Source: Kitasatospora sp. SUK 42 (lineage in GTDB: Bacteria; Actinomycetota; Actinomycetes; Streptomycetales; Streptomycetaceae). From it: a stretch of 64,000 bases of DNA. The DNA lies in contig NZ_LFMD02000007.1 of assembly GCF_015776785.2 (NCBI RefSeq), positions 217,549 through 281,548 on the forward strand, given 5' to 3'. Below the pieces are notes generated by a model. The model was not told where the DNA came from and did no database searches. It was given only the letters and a program-made list of their open reading frames with translations. The position numbers were made by a program, and so were the translations under genes. This document shows positions 17,181 to 25,257 of this stretch, piece by piece; the first letter of the stretch is position 1; each line of letters opens with the position of its first letter.

Positions 17181-17372
17181 ATGCGCACCGCACTCGCCGC
17201 CCTGCTCCTCGGCGCCGTCCTGACCCCGGCCGTCACGGCCCCCGCCGACGCCGCCACACCCCCCGAGGTCAACCAGGGCTACAGCATCCCGGTCGGCGGA
17301 GTGACCGACCTCGGCGCGCTGCCCGTGCTCGGCGGCCTCGGGCTGGACCTCGCCCGGCTGCTCGGGCAGTAG
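17181..17372 (+). CDS. Small secreted peptide
   Basis: A 63-residue ORF preceded by CCGGAGG. It encodes a clear signal peptide (residues 1-24, ending PADA before ATPPEV) and a mature peptide of about 39 residues rich in Gly, Leu and Val (GGVTDLGALPVLGGLGLDLA). It has no cysteines, so it is not a chaplin with a disulfide nor a defensin. I do not recognise a family. It could be a surface-active or signalling peptide; this is speculation. Confidence 0.55.
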   Translation: MRTALAALLLGAVLTPAVTAPADAATPPEVNQGYSIPVGGVTDLGALPVLGGLGLDLARLLGQ

Positions 17373-17623
17373 CCCCCTCGGGCGACCGGACGTCACGGGT
17401 GGTCCGCGTCCGGGCAGGCCTCGGCCCCGGTGCGGGCACCGCCCGCACCGGCCCGGATTACTTCCGCTCCGCAAGTTAGTAACCCCCGCACGCCCGGGAC
17501 AAGGCCGAACGCCCGGCCGAAGCACTCCCGCCATCCCGCCGTCATCCGCCGCAACGGGCCGCAAGCCACCGCAAGCGGCCGAAACGAAGCGGCAACACCC
17601 GCTCCCACCAGGGGAGATGACGA
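17373..17623. other. Gene-free spacer before the sulfur-locus promoter
   Basis: I see no convincing gene here. GTTAGTAAC (17475-17483) is a small perfect palindrome that could be a regulator site, but nothing supports it beyond symmetry. The start of the sulfur-locus transcript lies just to the right. Confidence 0.4.
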
Positions 17624-17653
17624 TTGACAGCGGGCCGGGCGGTTCAGCACGAT
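17624..17653 (+). promoter_or_regulatory. Promoter of the sulfate-ester locus
   Basis: TTGACA (17624-17629) and CACGAT (17648-17653) with an 18-base spacer. A start near 17660 would give a leader of about 35 bases before the Cys-rich peptide at 17694. Confidence 0.5.
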
Positions 17654-17693
17654 GGGCCCAGAGCCCACGAGCAGCGAGCCGGAAGGAGGGCCG

Positions 17694-17765
17694 ATGCACA
17701 CCGCCGTCCGCCCCGTTCCCCGCCGCCGCCCGCGCCGCTGTTGTCGCGGCGCTCTCGCCCTCTGA
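17694..17765 (+). CDS. Short leader peptide with tandem cysteine codons
   Basis: A 23-codon ORF starting at ATG, directly after a strong GGAAGGAGGG ribosome site (17681-17690). The peptide is Arg/Pro-rich and contains RRCCRG, two consecutive TGT codons six codons before the stop. It ends 215 bases before the dioxygenase gene. Short upstream peptides with clustered Cys codons are known in actinobacteria as cysteine sensors: the ribosome stalls when Cys-tRNA is scarce and the downstream sulfur genes are expressed. The clusters of sulfur genes downstream fit this exactly. TGT is the rare Cys codon at this GC content, which would sharpen stalling. Confidence 0.7.
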   Translation: MHTAVRPVPRRRPRRCCRGALAL

Positions 17766-17980
17766 GTCCTTCCCGACGATCGCTCCCGGCGATCGCTCCC
17801 GTCCGTCCGGTAGCCCCGGACCGGTCCTCCCGCACGCCCCGCCGCCGCGCCGTGCGTTCCCGCCTGCCCGGCCGCCCGGCTGCCCGTCCGCCTCGTCGCC
17901 CGTCCGCCTCGTCGCCTGGCCGCCCGGCGACGCACCGCCTTCGCGTCACTCACCGTCATCGACCCCGAAAGGGCCCCGCC
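17766..17980 (+). promoter_or_regulatory. Leader region, possible attenuator
   Basis: The 215 bases between the leader peptide and the dioxygenase gene contain no ORF that I would call. GTCCGG (17805-17810) pairs with CCGGAC (17816-17821), and CGATCGCTCCCG is repeated at 17777-17788 and 17790-17801. CGTCCGCCTCGTCGCC is repeated at 17885-17900 and 17901-17916. The region could form alternative structures whose choice depends on ribosome stalling in the leader, but I cannot fold it here. Confidence 0.35.
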
Positions 17981-18964
17981 ATGACCACCGCGTCCACCGC
18001 CCCCGCCGCCCCGACCGCCCTCCGCCTCACCCCCGCCGCCGGCCGGATCGGCGCGATCGTGCACGACATACGCCTCGGCGGCGACCTCCCCGCCGAGACC
18101 GTCGCCGCCCTGGAGGCCGCGCTGTACGCCCACAAGGTGCTGTTCTTCCGCGGCCAGCAGCACCTGGACGACGCCGGGCAGGAGGCCTTCGCCCGGCTCC
18201 TGGGCCACCCCGTCGGCCACCCGACCGTCCCCAGCGCGGACGGCCGCTACATCTTCGAACTGGACGCCACCAAGGGCGTGCGCGCCAACAACTGGCACAC
18301 CGACGTCACCTTCGTCCCGTCCTACCCCAAGGCCTCGATCCTGCGCGCCCTGGAGCTCCCCTCGGCCGGCGGCAGCACCGTCTGGGCCAACACCGCGGCC
18401 GCCTACCAGGACCTGCCGGCCCCGCTGAAGACCCTCGCCGAGAGCCTGCGCGCCGTCCACACCAACGACTACGACTACGCCGCCCGCCTCGCCCTGCGCC
18501 CCGAGCTGGCCGACAACGCCGAGATCGCCCGGCTCTACCGGGAGGTCTTCGTCTCCACCGCGTTCAAGACCGAGCACCCGGTGGTCCGGGTCCACCCCGT
18601 GACCGGCGAGAGGATCCTCCTGCTGGGCGCCTTCGCACAGCGGATCCAGGGATTGTCCGGCGATGACAGCAAGGCGCTGATCGACCTCTTCCAGCGCTAC
18701 GTCGAGCGCCTGGAGAACACCGTGCGCTGGGACTGGCAGGTCGGCGACGTGGCGATCTGGGACAACCGCGCCACCCAGCACTACGCGGTCGCCGACTACG
18801 GCGACGAGCCGCGCCTGGTCCGCCGGATCACCCTGGACGGCGACCTGCCGGTCGGCGTGGACGGCGCCCCGAGCCGGCTCCTGGAGCCGGCCGAGCCGCC
18901 GCGGGTGCCCGGCCTGGTGCCCGCCGAGGAGCTCGAAGCGGCCCAGCTCGAAGCCGCCAACTGA
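17981..18964 (+). CDS. TauD/AtsK-type alpha-ketoglutarate-dependent dioxygenase
   Basis: A 327-residue Fe(II)/2-oxoglutarate oxygenase of the TauD/TfdA family. The iron ligands are visible as NWHTDVTF (His106, Asp108) and TQHYAV (His267), and LVRRITLDG carries the Arg that binds 2-oxoglutarate. Members oxidatively release sulfite or sulfate from taurine or alkyl sulfates. With an arylsulfatase in the same operon, an AtsK-like alkylsulfatase role is likely (inference). The ATG follows AAAGGG. First structural gene after the Cys-codon leader. Confidence 0.88.
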   Translation: MTTASTAPAAPTALRLTPAAGRIGAIVHDIRLGGDLPAETVAALEAALYAHKVLFFRGQQHLDDAGQEAFARLLGHPVGHPTVPSADGRYIFELDATKGVRANNWHTDVTFVPSYPKASILRALELPSAGGSTVWANTAAAYQDLPAPLKTLAESLRAVHTNDYDYAARLALRPELADNAEIARLYREVFVSTAFKTEHPVVRVHPVTGERILLLGAFAQRIQGLSGDDSKALIDLFQRYVERLENTVRWDWQVGDVAIWDNRATQHYAVADYGDEPRLVRRITLDGDLPVGVDGAPSRLLEPAEPPRVPGLVPAEELEAAQLEAAN

Positions 18965-18987
18965 CCAGCCCCATAGGGAGTTCGGCC

Positions 18988-20199
18988 ATGCGCACCGGAG
19001 ACGACCGCCGGGACGCCAACGCCTCCGCCGTCCTGCGCACGGTGCTCGACCACGGGCCGATCGCCCGCAGCCGGGTCGCCGCACTCACCGGGCTCAGCGC
19101 CTCCGCGGTGTCCCGGCAGACGGTGGACCTGGTGCGGCTCGGACTCCTGAGCGAGCGGCCCGAGCTGACGGGCGGCGGCCCCGGAGCGGTCGGCCGCCCG
19201 CAGCTCCCGCTCGACGTGGACACCGGCCGGCTCGCCGTCGCCGGGCTGCACATCGGCCTCCCGGGCAGCACCTTCGCCCTGCTCGACCTGCGCGGCCGGG
19301 TGCTGCACCGCCGGGAGGTCTCCCACCGCGGCCGGACCGGGTTCGCCGTCCTGAAGCCGCTGCTGGAGCGCCTGCCCCGGCTGCTGGCGGCCGTCGGCGC
19401 CGGCCGTACGGTGGTCGGGCTGGGCGCGGTGACCGGCGGTTCGGTCGACCCGGACAAGGGGGTCGCGATCCGTCACGACCCGCTGGAATGGCGGGACGTG
19501 CCGCTGCGCGAACTGCTGGAGGACGCGACAGGGCTGCCCGTCCAGGTGGACAACCACGCACGGGCGCTCACCCGGGCCGAGATCCTGTTCGGCCACCCGG
19601 CGGCGCGCCGCAGCATGGTGCAGCTGTTCGTCGGCCACGTGGTGGACGCGGCGCTGGCGGTCGCGGGCACCGTCCACCTGGGCCCGCCCTCGGCCACCGG
19701 CGACCTCGGCCACCTCCCGGTCACCGGCACCGTCACCGACCCGGAGGCGGTCAGCGAGGAACGCTGCCACTGCGGCCGGCTCGGCTGCCTCTCGGTGGCC
19801 GCCTCGGACACCACGCTGTTCGAGGCGGCCGCCGCCGAGGGCGTCACCGCTTCGGCCGACCGGTTCCAGCTGATCGCCGCCGTCCGCCGGGGCGACCCAC
19901 GGGCGGAGCGGCTGGTGCGCAACCGCGCCCGGATCGTCGGCCGCGCCCTCGCGCTGCTCGCCGACGTGGTCAACCCCGACCTGCTGGTGCTCACCGAGAC
20001 CTTCGCCCTGCTCGACCGCCGCCACCTCGACGTCGTCCGCGCCGAGTTCGCGCTCCGCTCGCACCTGCGGCGGGACGCCGACCTGCTGATCGCCCAGCGG
20101 CGCGGTGCCGACGTCCTGGCGGTGGCCGCCGGCGCCCCGGTGCTCGGAGAGCTGTACGCCCGACCCTTCCGTGCCCTGACGTCAACCCATCATCCGTAA
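18988..20199 (+). CDS. ROK-family transcriptional regulator
   Basis: A 403-residue regulator with an N-terminal winged HTH (NASAVLRTVLDHGPIARSRV, then ALTGLSASAVSRQTVDLVRLGLL) and a C-terminal ROK domain with the zinc motif CHCGRLGCLS. The ATP-binding motif of ROK kinases is absent, as usual in regulators. It lies 23 bases after the dioxygenase and 24 before the binding protein, so it is probably co-transcribed and controls the locus in response to a sugar or glycosyl ligand, perhaps the organic part of a sulfate ester. Confidence 0.88.
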   Translation: MRTGDDRRDANASAVLRTVLDHGPIARSRVAALTGLSASAVSRQTVDLVRLGLLSERPELTGGGPGAVGRPQLPLDVDTGRLAVAGLHIGLPGSTFALLDLRGRVLHRREVSHRGRTGFAVLKPLLERLPRLLAAVGAGRTVVGLGAVTGGSVDPDKGVAIRHDPLEWRDVPLRELLEDATGLPVQVDNHARALTRAEILFGHPAARRSMVQLFVGHVVDAALAVAGTVHLGPPSATGDLGHLPVTGTVTDPEAVSEERCHCGRLGCLSVAASDTTLFEAAAAEGVTASADRFQLIAAVRRGDPRAERLVRNRARIVGRALALLADVVNPDLLVLTETFALLDRRHLDVVRAEFALRSHLRRDADLLIAQRRGADVLAVAAGAPVLGELYARPFRALTSTHHP

Positions 20200-20223
20200 C
20201 GACCCACGCCCAGAAGGACCGCC

Positions 20224-21813
20224 ATGACCGCGCTGCCACGTCCCCCCGCCCCGAGCCGCCGTAACCTGCTGCGCGCGGGCCTCGCCGGTGCCGGCCTGAT
20301 GACGCTCGCGGCCTGCCGGTCCGCCGTGGAGCACTCCAGGAGCGCCGCCGCCGATGTCGACGGGGCCGGCTCGCCGCGCAAGGGCGGCGTGCTGTCCGTC
20401 GCGGCCGCCATCGACATCACCCCGAGCCTGCTCTTCGCCCAGAGCGCCAACGTCCTGGTCCAGCGCCTCGTGTTCAACACCCTGACCAGGTACGACGACC
20501 GGCTCCAGCCGCAGCCCGAGCTCGCCACCTCCTGGCAGGTCGCCCCGGACGGCCTGAGCGTCACGCTCAAGCTGCGCGAGGACGTGCTGTTCCACAGCGG
20601 CCGCCGCTTCACCGCCGACGACGTCGTGTTCGCCGTCAGGAACCTGCAGAACCCGGCCCGCTCGGCACAGTTGCGCTCCACCGCCGCCACCGTCACCGAC
20701 TTCCGCAAGAACGGCGACTTCGAGCTGACCCTGGTGCTCGCCCACCCGGTCAGCAACCTCTTCGACCTGTTCGAGTTCATGATCATCCCGGACGCGGCCA
20801 CCATCGAGGAGGCCGTCGCCGGCACCCGGCTGATCGGCACCGGCCCGTTCACCCTCACCGAACGCAAACCCGGCTCCTCACTCTCCTTCGCCCGCAACGA
20901 GCGGTACTGGAACCCGGGGCGCCCGTACCTCGACGGCGTGGAGATCCGGGTCATCCCGCAGGCCGAGTCGCTGCTGTCCTCGCTCAGGACCGGCCAGACG
21001 CACCTGTCGTACAACGTCCGGGGCAAGGACGCCGCGCTCCTCCGCGACGACCCGAAGTTCCACGTCAAGCAGTACGACACCGGCTCCGGCGCCTACTACA
21101 TCGGCGTCGACGTCACCGCCGAGCACGTCAGCGACAAGCGCGTGCGCCAGGCCATCGCCTGGGCGATCGACCGCGACCGCCTCGTCCAGCAGGCCCTCGG
21201 CGGCTACGGCAGCGTCTCCTCGGTGCCCTGGCCCAAGTCCTCCCCCGCCTACACCGAAGTCGGCGCGACCCACTACCGGCACGACCCGGAGCGGGCCCGG
21301 GCCCTGCTCAGGGAGGCGGGCGCGGAGAACATCACCCTCCCGTTCGCCCACGCCACCGAGCCCGGCCCCACCGCGATCGCGCAGATCCTCCAGTACGACC
21401 TCAAGCAGGTCGGCATCGAGACGGTGCTCCAGCCCGCCGACTCGCCGACCATGCAGAAGCAGCTCATCTCGCAGACCATGCCCGCCCTCTGGTCGCTCAG
21501 CCACGGCTTCGCCCAGCTGCACCCCGCCACCCTCGCGGTGAGCGCCTACCCCTTCAACGAGGCCAAGAACAGCTCGCACTTCTCCTCCCCCGCCTACACC
21601 GACATCGTGCAGCGGGCCTGGAACCGCAGTGACAGCGACAGCCCCGAGACCAAGGCCCTCTACCAGCAGATCACCGACCTGCTGCTCGACGAGGAGTTCG
21701 TGATCGACCTCGCCATCGCCGGGCTCGTCGAGGTCACGGGCAGCCGGGCCAGGGGCGTCACGCTCAACAAGTTCGGCTACCTCAACCTCGACGACGCCTA
21801 CCTGACGGCCTGA
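20224..21813 (+). CDS. Oligopeptide-type ABC binding lipoprotein
   Basis: A 529-residue family 5 solute-binding protein. Its signal has a Tat motif (SRRNLLRAGL) and a lipobox (LAAC, Cys31). The mature protein has the DppA/OppA pattern (ATSWQVAPDGLSVTLKLRED, GRRFTADDVVFAVRNL, RQAIAWAIDRDRLVQQALGG). Such proteins bind peptides but also nickel, opines and glycosides. Within this operon the cargo is more likely a sulfate ester or sulfonate (inference). Confidence 0.9.
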   Translation: MTALPRPPAPSRRNLLRAGLAGAGLMTLAACRSAVEHSRSAAADVDGAGSPRKGGVLSVAAAIDITPSLLFAQSANVLVQRLVFNTLTRYDDRLQPQPELATSWQVAPDGLSVTLKLREDVLFHSGRRFTADDVVFAVRNLQNPARSAQLRSTAATVTDFRKNGDFELTLVLAHPVSNLFDLFEFMIIPDAATIEEAVAGTRLIGTGPFTLTERKPGSSLSFARNERYWNPGRPYLDGVEIRVIPQAESLLSSLRTGQTHLSYNVRGKDAALLRDDPKFHVKQYDTGSGAYYIGVDVTAEHVSDKRVRQAIAWAIDRDRLVQQALGGYGSVSSVPWPKSSPAYTEVGATHYRHDPERARALLREAGAENITLPFAHATEPGPTAIAQILQYDLKQVGIETVLQPADSPTMQKQLISQTMPALWSLSHGFAQLHPATLAVSAYPFNEAKNSSHFSSPAYTDIVQRAWNRSDSDSPETKALYQQITDLLLDEEFVIDLAIAGLVEVTGSRARGVTLNKFGYLNLDDAYLTA

Positions 21814-21837
21814 GCGGGAAGGCCCGGAACCCCACGC

Positions 21838-22782
21838 ATGCGCACCTTCCTCCTCAAACGCCTCCCGAGCGCCCTGCTCGTCCTCCTCCTCGCCTCCTTC
21901 GCGGTCTTCCTCATCCTCCGGCTGATCCCCGGCGACCCGGCCACCTCGCTCGCCGGGCCGGACGCCTCGCCCGAGACCGTCGCGGCCATCCGCAGCCAAC
22001 TCGGCCTCGACCAGCCGCTGTTCAGCCAGTACGCGGGCTGGCTCGGCCGACTGCTCAGCGGCGACATCGGGCCCAGCTACGCGATCGGCGGGCAGGTCGC
22101 CGACCTGATCGGCGACGGCCTCGGCGCGACCACCCAACTCACCCTCGGCGCCCTGCTGCTGGTGGTGCTGATCGCACTGCCGCTGGCCGTGGTCGGCGCG
22201 ACCACCCGCAGCCGTCCGGTCGCCGCCGTCGTCCAGGCCGTCACCACCGGAGTGCTCGCCGTCCCGCCCTTCGTCACCGGCGTCCTCCTCGTCCTGGTCT
22301 TCGCCGTCTCGCTCGGCCTGCTCCCGGCCGGCGGGCACGAATCCCTGCTCCGGGAACCGGACCTGGCCGTGCAGTACCTGGCCATGCCCGCCGTCTGCCT
22401 GGCCCTGCCCAGCGCCGCCGTGCTCGCCCGCTACCTCAAGGACGGCATCGAGCGCGCCCTCGCCGAGGACTACGTCCGCACCGCGACCGCGCTCGGCGTC
22501 TCCCGGCGGCGGATCGTCTGGCGGCACGCCCTGCCCAATGCCCTGCCCTCGGCGATCACCGTGCTCGGGCTCCAGGTCGGCCAACTCATCGCCGGGGCCG
22601 TCCTGGTGGAGCGGATCTTCGCCTGGCCCGGCCTCGGCCAACTGATCGAGCAGGGCGTCATCCGCCGCGACTACCCCGTCGTGCAGGACCTGCTGCTGCT
22701 CGTGGTGGCGGTGTACGTCACCGTCCAACTGCTCACCGACCTGGCCTACACCTGGCTCGACCCCCGGATCCGCTGGGAGTGA
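21838..22782 (+). CDS. ABC permease, DppB type
   Basis: A 314-residue inner-membrane permease with six transmembrane helices. It starts MRTFLLKRLPSALLVLLLAS, has the large periplasmic loop after GDPATSLAGPDAS, and shows the EAA segment EDYVRTATALGVSRRRIVWRHALPNA. It forms the channel with the DppC-type protein, which starts four bases after its stop. Confidence 0.92.
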   Translation: MRTFLLKRLPSALLVLLLASFAVFLILRLIPGDPATSLAGPDASPETVAAIRSQLGLDQPLFSQYAGWLGRLLSGDIGPSYAIGGQVADLIGDGLGATTQLTLGALLLVVLIALPLAVVGATTRSRPVAAVVQAVTTGVLAVPPFVTGVLLVLVFAVSLGLLPAGGHESLLREPDLAVQYLAMPAVCLALPSAAVLARYLKDGIERALAEDYVRTATALGVSRRRIVWRHALPNALPSAITVLGLQVGQLIAGAVLVERIFAWPGLGQLIEQGVIRRDYPVVQDLLLLVVAVYVTVQLLTDLAYTWLDPRIRWE

Positions 22783-22786
22783 CCCG

Positions 22787-23635
22787 ATGACCACCGCCAC
22801 CCTGACGCTCAAGTCCCCGCGCGTGCGCGGACGTCACCTCTCCGGGCTGCTGACCTGGCGCGGCCTGACCGGCCTCGCCCTGGTCGGCGCGGTCGCCCTC
22901 GCCGGGCTGCTCGCGCCGCTGCTCACCGACACCGACCCCAACGCCCAGGGCCCGCTCGCGCTGGCCGGCCCGAGCGCCGATCACCCCTTCGGCACCGACG
23001 ACCTCGGCCGGGACCTGTACAGCCGGGTGCTGCACGGCATCGGCACCGACCTCACCCTGATCCTCACCGCCGTGCCGATCGGCGCCCTGCTCGGCTGCTC
23101 GGCCGCGCTGCTCGCCGCCACCTCCCGGTGGGCCGACCTCGCCGTGCAACGCGCCTTCGACCTGCTGCTCGCCTTCCCCGGGCTGATCCTCGGCCTCGCC
23201 GTCACCGCCGTGCTCGGCCCCGGCCGCTGGCCGGTGGTGATCGTCATCGCGCTCGCCGAAATCCCCGGCTTCGGACGGCAGTTGCGTGCCGGAATCCTGG
23301 TCCAGCGGGAGCGCGAGTACGCCCTCGCGGCCCGCGTCGGCGGATCCTCCCCCGCCCGGGTGCTCCTGCGGCACGTCCTGCCCAACGCCGTCGACCCGCT
23401 GGTGGTGCAGACCGCCGTCGCGCTCTCGCTCGGCGTGTTCATCGAGGGCGCGATGAGCTTCCTCGGACTCGGCGTACGGCCCCCGGAGCCCACCCTGGGC
23501 AGCATCCTCAGCCAGTCCGTCGCCTACCTCACCACCGACCCGGCCTTCGCGGCCGCCCCGCTGGCCGCCACCACCGCACTCGTCCTCGGCTTCACCCTGA
23601 TCGCCGAGGCCCTGAACCGGGGGATCCGCCGATGA
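22787..23635 (+). CDS. ABC permease, DppC type
   Basis: A 282-residue permease with the DppC N-terminal extension (TDTDPNAQGPLALAGPSADH, then PFGTDDLGRDLYSRVLHG) and the EAA motif REREYALAARVGGSSPARVL. Its stop overlaps the ATG of the ATPase gene (ATGA), showing coupled translation. Confidence 0.92.
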   Translation: MTTATLTLKSPRVRGRHLSGLLTWRGLTGLALVGAVALAGLLAPLLTDTDPNAQGPLALAGPSADHPFGTDDLGRDLYSRVLHGIGTDLTLILTAVPIGALLGCSAALLAATSRWADLAVQRAFDLLLAFPGLILGLAVTAVLGPGRWPVVIVIALAEIPGFGRQLRAGILVQREREYALAARVGGSSPARVLLRHVLPNAVDPLVVQTAVALSLGVFIEGAMSFLGLGVRPPEPTLGSILSQSVAYLTTDPAFAAAPLAATTALVLGFTLIAEALNRGIRR

Positions 23636-25257
23636 CCACCGTTCTCCATGTCACCGACCTCACCGTCGACTTCGGCTCCGCCACCGCCGTCGACGGGGTC
23701 GGCTTCGAGCTGGCGGCGGGCGACACCCTGGGCATCGTCGGCGAGTCCGGCTCCGGCAAGTCCACCACCGCGCTGGCCCTGCTGCGGATGCTGCCGCCCG
23801 GCGGACGGATCAGCGCCGGGTCCGTCCGCCTCGCCGGGCAGGACCTCGCCACCCTCCCCGAGGAGGCCCTGCGCGCCCTGCGCGGACGGCGGATCGCGAT
23901 GGTCTTCCAGGACCCGATGTCCTCGCTCAACCCCGTGCTCACCATCGGCCGACAGCTGGACGAGGCGCTGCGCGCCCACGGCACCGGCCTCCGCAAGGCC
24001 CAACGGCACGCACGTGCCGCCGAGTTGCTCGACCTGGTCGGCATCCCGGACGCGGCCGGGCGGCTGCGCGACCACCCGCACCAGTTCTCCGGCGGCCAGC
24101 GCCAGCGCATCATGATCGCCCTCGCACTGGCCCACGACGCCGAGGTGCTGGTCGCGGACGAGCCGACCACCGCCCTCGACCCGACCGTCCAACAGCAGAT
24201 CCTGCGCCTGCTCACCCGGATCAACCGGGAGACCGGCACCGCGCTGGTGGTGATCAGCCACGACCTCGGGGTGATCACCCAGACCTGCCGCCGGCTGCTG
24301 GTCATGCGCGACGGCCGGGTGGTCGAGCGGGGCGCCACCGCCGAGGTCCTCTCCAACCCGCAACACCCCTACACCCGCGAGCTGCTGGCCGCCGTACCAC
24401 GCCTGGACGAACCCTCCCGGGCGGCCGCCAACAGCACACCGGGCGAACAGCCGCTGCTCACCGTCCGCGGCCTGGGCAAGACCTACGGCACGCGGCGCCG
24501 CTCCGTCACCGCGCTGCACGGAGTCGACCTCGACCTGCACCCGGGCGAGACGCTCGGCCTGGTCGGCGAGTCCGGCTCCGGCAAGTCCACCCTGGCCCGG
24601 GCCCTGGTCGGGGCGCACGCCCCCTCGGCGGGGAGCATCCGCTTCCGCGGCCAGGAGCTGGGCCGCCGGCCGCGCCGGGAGGTCCAACTGGTCTTCCAGG
24701 ATCCGTACTCCTCGCTCAACCCCCGGATGACCGCCGGGCAGATCATCGCCGAACCGCTGATCGCCCACGGCCTCGGCGACCGGGAGCGGCGCGCCGCCCG
24801 GGTCGCCGAGCTGCTGGGGCAGGTCGGCCTGGACCCGGCCACGGCCGGGCGCCACCCGCGCGCCTTCTCCGGCGGCCAGCGCCAACGCCTCGGCATCGCC
24901 CGGGCGTTGGCACCCGAGCCGAGCGTGCTGATCTGCGACGAACCGGTCTCCGCGCTGGACGTCTCGGTGCAGGCCCAGGTGATCGATCTGCTCGCCCGGC
25001 TACAGCGCGAACTCGGCCTGGCCATCCTGTTCATCGCCCACGACCTGGCCGTGGTCCGGCAGGTCAGCCACCGGATCGCCGTGATGCACGGCGGCCGGAT
25101 CGTCGAGACCGGCCCGGCCGACCGCGTCGTCACCGCGCCCGAACACCCGTACACCGCCGAACTCCTGGCCGCCGTACCGCGGCTGGAGCCGGCCCTCGCC
25201 GGGCCCGCCGACAGCGCCCGAGCCACAGCCCTCGCCAGCAACCGGAGCACCGCATGA
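23632..25257 (+). CDS. Fused double ABC ATPase, DppD-DppF type
   Basis: A 541-residue protein carrying both ATPase halves of an oligopeptide-type importer. The first domain has Walker A GESGSGKST (about 37-45), signature FSGGQRQR (152-159) and Walker B VADEPTTALD. The second has Walker A at 312-320, another FSGGQRQR and ICDEPVSALD. Each ends in the QHPYTRELL/EHPYTAELL segment typical of DppD/DppF. The single-chain arrangement is seen in many actinomycetes. The ATG overlaps the permease stop, and its own stop overlaps the arylsulfatase ATG. Confidence 0.93.
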   Translation: MTTVLHVTDLTVDFGSATAVDGVGFELAAGDTLGIVGESGSGKSTTALALLRMLPPGGRISAGSVRLAGQDLATLPEEALRALRGRRIAMVFQDPMSSLNPVLTIGRQLDEALRAHGTGLRKAQRHARAAELLDLVGIPDAAGRLRDHPHQFSGGQRQRIMIALALAHDAEVLVADEPTTALDPTVQQQILRLLTRINRETGTALVVISHDLGVITQTCRRLLVMRDGRVVERGATAEVLSNPQHPYTRELLAAVPRLDEPSRAAANSTPGEQPLLTVRGLGKTYGTRRRSVTALHGVDLDLHPGETLGLVGESGSGKSTLARALVGAHAPSAGSIRFRGQELGRRPRREVQLVFQDPYSSLNPRMTAGQIIAEPLIAHGLGDRERRAARVAELLGQVGLDPATAGRHPRAFSGGQRQRLGIARALAPEPSVLICDEPVSALDVSVQAQVIDLLARLQRELGLAILFIAHDLAVVRQVSHRIAVMHGGRIVETGPADRVVTAPEHPYTAELLAAVPRLEPALAGPADSARATALASNRSTA

